DNA of 64,000 nt from Epinephelus fuscoguttatus (taxonomy: Eukaryota; Chordata; Actinopteri; Perciformes; Serranidae). The notes beneath the pieces were generated by a model, which had not been told where the DNA came from, did not search any database, and saw only the letters and a list, made by a program, of their open reading frames with translations. Where the stretch lies: contig NC_064753.1 of NCBI RefSeq assembly GCF_011397635.1, positions 29,784,322 through 29,848,321 on the forward strand, read 5' to 3'. Positions 39,453 through 48,920 of this stretch are shown piece by piece. Each line of letters opens with the position of its first letter. The first letter of the stretch is position 1. Both the position numbers and the translations under genes were made by a program.

Positions 39453-39870
39453 AGGGCTGTACACCTACAGTATCTAATGGAGGGAGTAGAGGTCCTGCAT
39501 GGAGGATGTGAGGAGAATTTTAATAACCTTCTTCCTGTCCTGCTAGGCACTGCCACTTTCCATTAACAATGCAGGCAGAGATAATTGCTCTCACCTATCC
39601 GATGGGACCCCTGCGTGTTAATCCATATGCTGATGTGTGTTTCTGTGTCATTTGTCATGTGCATGCTGTGTTTTTGCAACATTGTGTTTAGCAGCACAGC
39701 CTTTTTTATGTAGTTCAACTCAAACATGTTGGTGCCAGAGCTGCACACTGACAGAAAGGCAATGAAAAGGAGAGCACACACTCATACACACACAGCACTT
39801 TAAAAGAACCAGCTTATGGGATCACATTTTCCACGGTCAAACAGCGAAACAATGCACATGAAGCACTCAC
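38251..39870. other. plekha7 intron 3, exon-proximal part
   Basis: Contains the (CA)19 microsatellite at 39413-39450 and otherwise unassigned sequence. No coding exon recognised on the minus strand immediately downstream of exon 3. Confidence 0.5.
39413..39450. repeat. (CA)19 microsatellite
   Basis: Uninterrupted CA dinucleotides within plekha7 intron 3, about 420 bp from exon 3. Confidence 0.95.
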
Positions 39871-39928
39871 TTGATGAAGTAGCTGGCTCCTTCGTCCGTG
39901 AAACCCTCTTCCCATCCTCTCGGCAAAT
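39871..39928 (-). CDS. plekha7: plekha7 coding exon 3
   Basis: The acceptor TTATAG precedes 39928 and the donor GTGAGT follows 39871. The 58-bp exon begins WW domain 2 (DLPRGWEEGFTDEGASYFI) and ends two bases into a codon starting AA. The next exon must therefore enter in phase 2 and finish WW2 with an FRHP-VTGQ-like segment. I looked for that on the minus strand down to base 1 and did not find it. Confidence 0.92.
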
Positions 39929-40300
39929 CTATAACACGAACAAAAACACATTGAACGACCCGCTAGAGACAGCAAACCCATTGCAGCGGAGAAAAACGTC
40001 CCCTCGGTATCCTACAAATCAGATAGTTTGTCGCGTACCTGAACGTATCATGTGTCCCGAGTTAACAGGTTCACCAGTGCGTGGATGTAGCCAAGTAGTG
40101 GTATGAGTTTTATCACTGCAAGAAAGACACCTGTTACTGAGCGATATTAAAACCACAAAAATCCTTAATAATGCCTCGTAAAAGTACCAAGGGTTGTAAA
40201 TTAAAAACCCTTCTCACTTGATAAAGAAGACCCGGCCGTCTCTACAAACTCCATACGACCAGTGGTCAGGTAGGGTGTCCCGTCCGAGAGGTGCCGCCAT
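39871..40300 (-). CDS. plekha7: plekha7, first three coding exons (partial gene)
   Basis: Pleckstrin-homology domain protein A7, a cytoplasmic protein of the zonula adherens that links p120-catenin at cadherin junctions to microtubule minus ends (family knowledge). Three minus-strand exons (40218-40300, 40039-40115, 39871-39928) join in consistent phase to give 72 codons plus two bases. WW domain 1 covers about residues 10-40 (LPDHWSYGVCRDGRVFFIND, then TTWLHPRTGEPVNSGHMIRS). WW domain 2 starts at about residue 54 (DLPRGWEEGFTDEGASYFI) and is cut by the exon 3 donor. The WW spacing and the GHMIRSDLPRGWEEGF run fit PLEKHA7 better than PLEKHA5 or PLEKHA6. I chose the ATG at 40300 because MAAPLGRDTLP matches the family N-terminus; the frame stays open upstream to an ATG at 40429. 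PH domain, proline-rich and coiled-coil exons are not in the window. The gene is divergent from nucb2. Confidence 0.93.
40039..40115 (-). CDS. plekha7: plekha7 coding exon 2
   Basis: The acceptor TTGCAG precedes 40115 and the donor GTACGC follows 40039. The 77-bp exon completes the split Asn codon and encodes the second half of WW1 (second Trp in TTWLHP), then the TGEPVNSGHMIRS linker, ending one base into an Asp codon. Confidence 0.93.
40218..40300 (-). CDS. plekha7: plekha7 coding exon 1
   Basis: It starts with ATG at 40300 in a good context (purine at -3, G at +4) and encodes 27 residues plus two bases of an Asn codon. The donor is GTGAGA, reading leftwards from 40217. It contains the first half of WW domain 1, including the first signature Trp (residue 14). 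Confidence 0.93.
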
Positions 40301-40460
40301 GATCTCTCGTCTCCGGCTCGGCTTGTCCCCCCTCTCCCTCTCCGCAGACTTTTCCAGGGAGCCCACATAAAAACCACCGCTAGGGCTGCATAGTTTTTTA
40401 AAGGGGAAGAATACCAAACTCGTCAACACACCACTTCCTCGACTCTTTCTTTTCTAATGT
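40301..40460 (-). promoter_or_regulatory. plekha7: plekha7 5' UTR and proximal promoter region
   Basis: The sequence upstream of the start codon is GC- and purine-rich near the ATG and has an ETS-like AGGAAGTG on the minus strand at about 40433-40440. No convincing TATA box is placed. The transcription start cannot be fixed from sequence alone. Confidence 0.4.
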
Positions 40461-40878
40461 AATTGGAGCTGACGGATAGGACTGGTTCCCACAAGTTGCA
40501 GTCTGGTAGAGTAGGGTTAAAACAAGCTCAGATGCACAACAACAGAATAATGAATAAAGCCCACTGCGGAGAAAAGTAGGGTGTAGCCCCCAGGGTGTGG
40601 AAATACACTGGACTATAGCTGGAATTCACGACTGGGACATCTCAGGACAATGATGTCTGGCACACACATAAAACCAAAATGCAGCAATCCTATTTCTAGC
40701 TGCAATAATATGTCCTGTAAGAGATATTACAGGATTACAGGAATCTAAAGATTTATGTTCACTTTTCTCTCAGATACTACAATATGTGGAGATGTAAGTG
40801 TGTGTGAGAGATGAGAGAAGAATCCAGCATTATCATAAGAGACAGGTGGCAGCAGACATGTCTAAGGACACAAGGAAA
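40461..40878. other. Intergenic, no feature seen
   Basis: Sequence upstream of plekha7 exon 1 with no recognised element; it could include distal plekha7 promoter sequence. Confidence 0.4.
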
Positions 40879-42833
40879 TTAAAGGTCCAGGTTGTAGGAT
40901 TTAAGGGGATATACTAATTCCAGAAACGTTAGTTAGAATACATTAAATATGTTTTCTTTAGGCCGCATTCACACCAGGATAGTCCATGGGACTCAGTTTG
41001 ATTGGGCGCGGAATGCTGAAAAATTTCAAACCCTCATTTGCTTCGGTTCACTTTCACACTGCACTTTTTAAAGCGGACCAAACCACCTGGACAACGTCAC
41101 GCAGTTACAACAGCTGCTCATCTGACCCGAAACGATCACTGACCAGGAAGAAAAAAGGCATTAGGAAGAAGAAAACCCTGCTCATTGATTGGCCAGGACT
41201 GAAAACGGAAATCCATCCCCCTTCAGCCGAATTGGTCACAAGCAACACCAAATTTATGCAGTCTTGGACTTCCTGCACCTCCTAACTACTCCACGTCTGC
41301 CCACGAAACATTTTCCTTTTAATTTTTTTTTTATTTATTTTTTTTTTTTTACCTCTGCTTCTCCCGGTTCGTGCTGTTGGCTTTGTTTTTTTTTTTCCTA
41401 CCCAAAATGCACTGCGCTCTACATCACTTCCTCTCTTTGGTTCGCTGGATAGTCAGTTTGCATTTCCCACTGTAAGCACCAGGGTTCACTTACAAGTGAG
41501 CCGAGACCCTCAGTTTTCAAGCGGACCAGGGTTCGCTTGTTTGGTCCCCGTTTGGAGTTCGAATGAGTGTTCACACTGCTCCAAACAAACCGACCTATCC
41601 ATGGAAGCAGACAAGGGTTCGTTTAAAGCAGACCAAATAGCACCAGTGTGAACGGCCCTTAGTGTATATAACAGGGTCAATTACAATATTATTGTAACAT
41701 TAAGTATTATAATTCCACAAAATTTGTTTCAGTTGTTTTTACCTGACACGCTTAGGCCTCCGTACTCAATATGTGAAACGTTTGATACTCAGTTTCTGTA
41801 CCTCTATGTTGACCTTTGGGGGTACCCCACCTTTAAAGGGATGTCTCTTGCCTTACCTCTCCCCTTTTGCTGCTCTGTGGGAGAGGTAAGCAACATAGCT
41901 GTAGTGGTAATTTCTGTGTTTAAGCTCAGTTAAGCCATTTATAAATTCATTTTATGCTAACTTAATCTTGTGTCGCTTTCGAATTTGTGTAAGGGCTTGA
42001 GTTTGTATGGTTGTGTTTGACGGAGGATTTTGTTTTTGCCACTTGCTGTCAAGAATAAACGGAGATTATTCGGTCTGGGCCTCTTTATATCAACACAGTC
42101 CACCGGTTACATATAATCACTAATTTTCGTTACCTTAGAATGAGCTGTTCATATCTACGTGGAGAGAGGGTCCTTGTCAACAGAAATCGCCATGTAGCAT
42201 TGCCATGTTTCTACGGTAGCCCAGAATGGACAAACCAAGCACTGGTTCCCGATAGGACCATTCATGTCTTTCCATCGGCCATTGTAGTTCGCAACATCTC
42301 TGGGACGAAAGCGTTTGAAAAACACTTATTTCTTTGCACATGAAACTGCTTTGTTCAGTGTTTTTACTGGTTTTAATCACCTGAGGTCTCATTTATAAAC
42401 ATTGCATATGCACAAAATGAGGCCTGGAAGAGGTGTACGTCACTTCCTGCGGAAAAGTTGTGATCTATAAGAACAAACTTGATAGGAGAAACCTTGACCC
42501 ATGCTTACAGACATTTTGGAGAGGGGACATTAGAGGCGCAAATGGTGAGGTGGAAGCCTGATTGTAGAAATTGTCAAATATCTTTTATCCATATGTACAT
42601 TTTTAGTATGGCTCCTGCACACTGTTTCATAAATAAGACTTCTGATCTATTTGCTTGAGAGAGTCAGAGACCTCTGAGGATGATTCAGCTCCTGGTAAAC
42701 ACCTCCTGAACAATGAACTCTGAAGGAAATCTAACCTGGAGAAATCTTAAGGAGGTTGCAATGAGCAATCCTCACCACTAGATGCCGCTTAATCCCCCTA
42801 AATCTTACACACTGGACCTTTAAAGCAGATATT
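40879..42833. mobile_element. Composite TTAA-type miniature element with nested insertions
   Basis: Left end TTAAAGGTCCAGGTTGTAGG and right end TTACACACTGGACCTTTAA are inverted, with TTAA at both sides. Internal landmarks shared with the 34007-34314 copy (TTCTACGGTAGCCCAGAAT, CTAGATGCC) are present but interrupted by an element at 40961-41657 and by unassigned sequence at about 41670-42100 and 42330-42680. Confidence 0.7.
40961..41657. mobile_element. Miniature DNA transposon inserted in the composite
   Basis: Left end GGCCGCATTCACACCAGGA and right end CAGTGTGAACGGCC are imperfect inverted termini. Internal GCGGACCAAAC/GGTTCGTTT repeats occur in both orientations. The host element sequence ends TTTTCTTTA before it and resumes CTTAGTGTATA after it. 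Confidence 0.7.
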
Positions 42834-43187
42834 GCAATATTTTACTGAACCTACTCACAGCTTATATTAAAGATGCTGTGCACAGACAATGTATATTGAA
42901 CAAAATATCCCAAGTATTTAAAGCTATCTATTGATTCAGATATCCTGCCTTTGCAATAGCCCATTAGAAATGCCTCAATGCATGTTATGTATCCTGTATT
43001 TGTCGTTATGTACATGGTTACTGCAGTACTGCATGAATGGAAAAATGCACAACCGAAGTTCAGGGCCAGAGTATGAAAACAGACTTTAAGATAAATCTAT
43101 GTGTGTTGGTTGGCTTGGCATAGATTTTTCAATTTATTACCTTGAGAGAAAGAAATAAAAGCATTTAAAAGCTGCAAGGTCTCTGTA
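42684..43187. repeat. Segmental duplicate B, partner at 36912-37308
   Basis: Same orientation as the partner about 5.8 kb to the left, sharing a transposon end plus flanking sequence through TTACCTTGAGAGAAAGAAAT. This copy has an extra block at about 42850-42915 (around CTGTGCACAGACAATG) absent from the partner. Confidence 0.8.
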
Positions 43188-44729
43188 AAACTATCTGTGT
43201 GTGTGTGTGCCTGTGCTCAGAGCGGAGCAGGCCTGCATGTGAGAATGAATGAACGAGTGTCTATGCATGGAAGTCTTAGCTGATGTTTGTCAGCCTCACA
43301 TCACCTTCACTGCAGTCATGATTTGAGGACAGAGAGCCTTCCTGACCATGACACATTAAAATAATGCTTACACCGCATCAAACAGGCCTGCCCAATTTAC
43401 CAATGCTGCCCATAAATTTCACTTGTGAGGCCAAGCAATGTTCAAAGTCACAGCAGTGTTGGCACAGGAGTTATTTTGCTGAGCACGGAGCAGCAAGACC
43501 AAGAGGCAAGTTCACTTCATCATGCTGTGCTCTCTTATATAACTGCATTATCGTTAATATGATGTAACATCACATGCTGTACCTGGGGAAGAGCAAAAGG
43601 TATCCCGATAAACGTGTCAATCATAGAAAGACAAATACCTTCCCTTTGTGTTTCCTGTGAGGTGTAGATTACAGTGGTCTTTATATACCCTTTGTGGAAG
43701 GAAAATACGACCGTATGGGGTGCACATCAGTGAGCTGAGAGCATCTGTCAACATTATAAATATCTGATCTATGATTCCCTTTTGGGGATGCTTTGTTGAA
43801 ACACTCTCCAGTGGTTTAAGGCACTGTTCTTCAAAGATGGTGAGAGATAAAACGTTTCCTCTCAGAAAACATTATAGTGCAGCTGCTGTGCAGAAACCGA
43901 TTAACTGTAAACCTTCTAGTCTTATCTTCTTGACAGAGCAGTCAAAGAACAAAAGAATTTTCCCCGCTGTAATGTGTTTCTAACCTCACATATGGGGCCT
44001 TTGTTCATATAGAACGCATAAGAACTTACCAAGTAAATGAGACCTACAGCAGATGACAAATTAAATGGAATAAAACTGGATATATACGTGTAGAAATAAC
44101 AAATGAGGCACATGGAGGGCACTGAGTGGCTTGATGAGTTTAGCCTTTGCAGCGCCAGATCTAGTCCCAGTTGGAAACCTAAGGGAGACGTGTTAGATGG
44201 TGCCCTCCATCATCATCAGTCTATGCCAAGGAGCATTAAATCTGTTTTGGCAGCTCATAGTGGCCCAACACTATTCCAAGACACCTGTTACGACTGTTGG
44301 TTTTCCCTTTAATTTCATGTGTACTGCACTCGCTATATTTTACCTTAAAGAAACAAACCAAATGTGTGAATCATAAAATGCTACGTCACATGTGTCACAG
44401 CATGATAAGAGCACCACCCAATTGCAACAAAGCTAAGAAAGGAACTGTGCTGCATTTTGAGGAATAAGTGCTCTGCATTGTCAAGCACAGACAGGCAGAG
44501 ATCTGCAACAGGCATAAATAGTCTGGATTAATAAATAATACTGCTGTGTTATTGATATTGGTGTACTTAAATTGGATGTAGTTTGCTGCAGAATTGACTT
44601 GTTGTGTATTCCTCCACCAGTCTTAAAATTAAAGCACAGGGCCGTGGAACATCATACATACTGCAGTGTAATCACCCTCGCTCAATTGCTGTTATTTGAC
44701 CTTGTTATGATTTATTATCATCCTCACTA

Positions 44730-44760
<31 letters not shown>

Positions 44761-46190
44761 TTATACATACTGATTCACACACAAATACACACATGGTTGA
44801 TGCGCAGTCCAGTGCAGCTCTGCAGCATGGTCTCTGCTGCTGCTGCTGCTGCTGCTGATTCCTGCCTCTCGGCTGCCAGAGGCTCACAATGCAGCAAGGT
44901 GACTCAATGTTATTGTCTTCTCCTCGGAGAGCCTCCTCCCGCTGAATCACAGCTCAGGAAAGGTGCTGAGCAGAAAATGCAATAAAGATTCTCTTGTTCT
45001 TTTTTGACTTTCAGCTCAGAATACTTTGGGTCCTAATGTATCTGGCAGGTGCCCACAAAGGAAATCAATAATACCTTTTGAGAAAAGCATCTTTTCGAAT
45101 TATCCCTTAATCGCAGCAGGGTACGGTATATAAATGAGTGTGTACAGGTGTCTCAGAGTGCCTGAAACATTAACTGCACACTGTGTAGAATAATATTTAG
45201 ACAGTGGTCTCGTGTTCATTTTGCAGTGCATTTAATCATTATATAGGTGTTGATTAAAAAGAAGTGCTGAGCTTCCCCATCTGCTTTATTTCACTTTCTA
45301 CATTAGTTATGATCCAAGACAATGATTAATTGCCTTCCAGCTCATTGAACTATTACACTGACATCTACAGGGCAGGGATGTTATATTTAGTCTTAAACCA
45401 ACCGATCCAGATAAAAAAAATAAAAATGGATTCATTGTCTCGCTGTACCTGCCAAGACTCATAAATAGTTTTTTGGAGTTTTCATTCTAGCACTCATAGT
45501 TCCAGGAGAAAGCCAATGTTTTTACAACTCCTGGGCAACTAATTTACACCCTCTATCCAAGCTGGTCCAAGTAGCTGTTGAAAGAAGGAGGCAATCTGGG
45601 GTCTAATTTTAACACAAATCTTTGTTTAAATCTGTAGCGATTAGTGTTTATAGTAAAACTAAAAAAAGCAACCACTGTGGGTGCAGGGGCTGACGAGGAC
45701 CGTAGCTTTTAGTTTGTTTAATCATGCTCTCATTATCTCCTGTAGCTCCGAGCATATTTGACAAGTTAAGCTATGGTGAACTTCCAGTTCCACATGCCTG
45801 TGAACAGACTGGAGTAATGGAGATAAGCCAACAAACAACAATAGCACCCTCTGTTGGAGAGATGGGGGATCACTCACATGTGTATATGTCTGCATATGAC
45901 ACCAATGTTGAAGTGTGATGTGATCAAATCAAAGCATTTATAGAGAGAAAATTTGTGGCTTCTTTCTGATGACTTACAGTGCTAATCTTTTTTCTTTTTG
46001 AGTGTTTACAGAAAACAAAAGGACGGGCTGGTTTTTATCAGCGTGCAGGCTGCAGAGTGCACCGAGAGGAGTGTCACCATCTTTAAGTACAGCCACCAGG
46101 TCCCATGTAAGATTTCCCCTTGAGCACAGTAAGCAAGGCTGGGGTGAGAGGTGCACCTGGACCCATTAATCATACACTGCTGCTTTCTGA
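43188..46190. other. Intergenic between plekha7 and nucb2, no gene seen
   Basis: Contains an (AC)n microsatellite at about 44729-44757 and eight CTG units at 44834-44857. Short frames across the microsatellites are artefacts. No RNA gene recognised. Confidence 0.5.
44729..44857. repeat. AC microsatellite and CTG trinucleotide run
   Basis: About fourteen AC units at 44729-44757 and eight CTG units at 44834-44857, separated by about 75 bp. Both are intergenic. Confidence 0.9.
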
Positions 46191-46199
46191 GTTGAGCAA

Positions 46200-46690
46200 A
46201 AAAATAGTTTTATTCAACTTTAAAGTACTGTACTTACGTAAGTGCAAGTTTGAGGTAGCCTACTTCTACTTTTCTCAAGTATATTTCCATTCTTTTTTAT
46301 ACTGCGTTACCAACACAACTCTTGAATGTATATTTAACATATGCACCTATTGTATGTATTTCTTATTATTTCTATTTATGTATATATAGTGTTGTACATT
46401 GTGGCATAATACACATGTTCTTATGTATCTAAAACTTTACATACTAGTTCTACACATTGTGATGTTTGAGGCACATATTTTTACACACTTTACATACAAT
46501 ATTATATATGTTATATTCTTTAAAAAATTTTACATACTAGTGTGTTATTTTTTATATTTTTACAACCTCCTGCTTTCATTCTTCATATTCTACTTTCCAT
46601 AATCCTTTATGTTTTACATCAGAGCAACTGTGATGTATTACAATTTCCCTCCAGGGATCAATTAAGTATTTCTGATTCTGATACTCTGTT
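46200..46690 (+). mobile_element. LINE 3' tail
   Basis: The T-rich sequence with repeated TTTATACATA-type words ends with CAATTTCCCTCCAGGGATCA then ATTAAGTATTTCTGATTCTG. That is the usual 3' terminus of a fish non-LTR family (AATTTCCC-GGGATCAATAAAGTATCTATC type). No coding part is retained. Confidence 0.6.
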
Positions 46691-47431
46691 TTTACTTCTA
46701 CTCCATGACATTTATCTGACAGTTATAATTGCAAGCGGCTCTGCAGATTAATATCTTAAATAGGCATATATGTGATCATGAAATTTAATGCATTGTTACT
46801 GATAAAACAACATTATTTAAATGAGTAACAACTGGCTCCGTCTTTACCAGCTGCAACATCTAAGTGCTGCAAACATATTCATGCATCAGTAATAACAATC
46901 CACTATTATAATGTACAATAATAGGCCTACTGACAGGGGCCTCAAGAACATGTTGCTGATTTTACTCTTGTATGTTCTATGTTCCAGTTAAGCAACATTT
47001 TGAATTTAAGGCCTATAGCCTATTTTCAGCATAATGGAGTATTTCAACACTGTGGTATTAGTATTTTCACTTAAGCAAATTATTTGAATAGCCTCCTCTT
47101 CCCACCACTTGTGCAGTGAAAGAATAGTAGACATATTGCATCCACCTTAGTTAAGTCAATTCAATAGCAATTGTCTTCTGAAACAATAAACAAAACAGAT
47201 CTGCATTAGACATAGGTTGAGAATCGATAAATAAATTGCGAATTGATCAGTTTAATGAGGAAAACTATAAAATTGTGCTAATGAAAAGAGACTCAATTCA
47301 TCATACAGCTTCACTGGCTTTGTCTTAGGCTATCTGTGTTATGAATGTTTCCTGACCTTCACTCTTCCAAACAGTGGCATATGGTAATTAGGACAGGCCC
47401 CAGTGCATGTTCTTATGATTGTCCCTGGTTT
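46691..47431. other. Intergenic, no feature seen
   Basis: AT-rich sequence between a LINE tail and a SINE-like repeat; nothing else recognised. Confidence 0.45.
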
Positions 47432-47680
47432 CATTAATTTTCCGTAACCGCTTATCCTGCTGGAGGTCGCAGGGGCTGGAGCCTATCCCAGCTGACACTG
47501 GACGAGAGGGTGCACCCTGGATAGTTCGCCAGACTATCACAGGGCTGACACATAGAGACAGACAACCATTCACACTTGCATTCACACCTACGGACAATTT
47601 AGAGTCTTTGGATGGTGGCAGGAAGCCGTAGTACCTGGAAAAATCCTACGCTGACACCGGGTTCGAGCCAGGGTTCAACA
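47432..47680 (+). repeat. Common fish dispersed repeat, decayed
   Basis: Begins TTTTCCGTAACCGCTTATCC, followed by GGAGCCTATCCCAGCTGACA, CATAGAGACAGACAACCATT and CACACCTACGGACAATTTAG. It ends with a tRNA-like GGTTCGAGCC. This is a very abundant fish repeat that I know by sight but cannot firmly assign to SINE or LINE 3' sequence. Confidence 0.7.
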
Positions 47681-48240
47681 TACATAATACCCTGCAATTA
47701 TCAGTGCAAATATGTATATGACAAAAATACCAAATAAAATGGGAAAATATACATTCAAATTAAATATTTTTTATAGTTTGTTGTTTTATACTTAATGTAA
47801 ACATATAATTTTATTGAAGAATGGATCGCTACTGTCTGGTTCACCAAAAAAAAAGAAAAAAAAGAAATCATGATGGAAATGGGTTTGCCTTTATGTGGGC
47901 AGATAAGGCAGTTGGCCCCTTTTTTATTGTAACATGAGTTATTCTTTGAACATGGGTGTTTTCTGTGGTGGCAATGTGAAAGAGTTACAAGAGCCTTTTC
48001 TCTGGTCAACACACTGTCACAGGGCCTGCTCTCTCTAAGGGCCCCACATCCCATGGGCCCCTGCGTAACCGCACTGCCCGCACTGTCTATATTTCCGCCC
48101 CTGCTTCTAAATTTACTGTCATGGACCAACCAGAAACAAGCAGTAACAGCACCTTTGAAAGTACCCGCCCACCTGCTCTGTCGTCATGTCGCCACGTACG
48201 ATTCAATGCAACGCAACTTGCTAGTCCATCTGACGGACAG
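47681..48240. other. nucb2 upstream region
   Basis: AT-rich up to about 47930, then a block at 47990-48110 with GGGCCC-containing palindromic words (CATCCCATGGGCCC) that looks like part of a dispersed repeat. No gene seen. Confidence 0.4.
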
Positions 48241-48379
48241 CTGAGTTGACCAATAGTATCAACGCTGCCACGCACACAACATAACGTGCTGACTAGCGAC
48301 CTAGCTGCCGACACTACTCCAGCTGAGAGGAAGCGACGCGAGGAAAACAGAGCAGATGAGGTCCAGGATTGACAGTAAA
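48241..48379 (+). promoter_or_regulatory. nucb2: nucb2 proximal promoter and non-coding first exon
   Basis: A CCAAT box lies at about 48249-48253. The GC-richer sequence that follows ends at a strong donor (CAGTAAA then GTGAGT) at 48379/48380. The coding start lies right at the next acceptor, so this exon would be entirely 5' UTR. The transcription start is not fixed; I infer it lies between about 48280 and 48330. Confidence 0.55.
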
Positions 48380-48779
48380 GTGAGTTTACAAATAACGCTT
48401 ATATACTGTGCTCTGAAATGAAGCTTATAACATCACCTTTAGCGTCATGGACATGTAACGTTAGCCGCGCCGCTCAAACTGATAGCATAACGTTAGATGA
48501 GTTAGCTCAGGCGCTTGATTCTCATTAGCTATATCTGTCAGTGGTGATGCTAATGCTAACACCAACAGCCTTCCTCTCGATGGTAGTAGGCAGCCAATAA
48601 TAGGCAAACTATCCTGGTTAGAGGAGCTGTTTTAATAAGGTGACGCTAAATGAGGAAGCTGACCACTGAACGACCCTTGTGCACCCATTGACACGTTGAC
48701 TTTTTATCTTTACATACCATTTAATGTAAATAATAATGTAAAATGAAACTGCTCTGACATGAATTGTTCCCATTTCCAG

Positions 48780-48920
48780 ATGTGCTGGAGCCGGGTCCTT
48801 GTCACCGGCTGGGCTCTGCTGCTGGTCCAGCTGCTGTGTTCAGAGGCAGTGCCCATCAGTATGGATAAGACAAAAGTCCAACAGCCAGAGATTAAAACTG
48901 AAGAGGTTCCAGCTAGTGTG
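48780..48920 (+). CDS. nucb2: nucb2 coding exon 1 (signal peptide, nesfatin-1 start)
   Basis: 47 codons in phase 0. The ATG is the first codon after the acceptor TTTCCAG. An in-frame ATG at 48759 lies in the intron and is not used. The hydrophobic core [14 protein letters not shown] is followed by SEA then [10 protein letters not shown], a standard signal-peptidase site. Confidence 0.93.

Noticed and set aside
46120..46751. Hydrophobic Tyr/Phe/Leu-rich frames that resemble membrane proteins
   Set aside because: They arise from T-rich LINE 3' tail sequence that ends with the typical non-LTR terminus.
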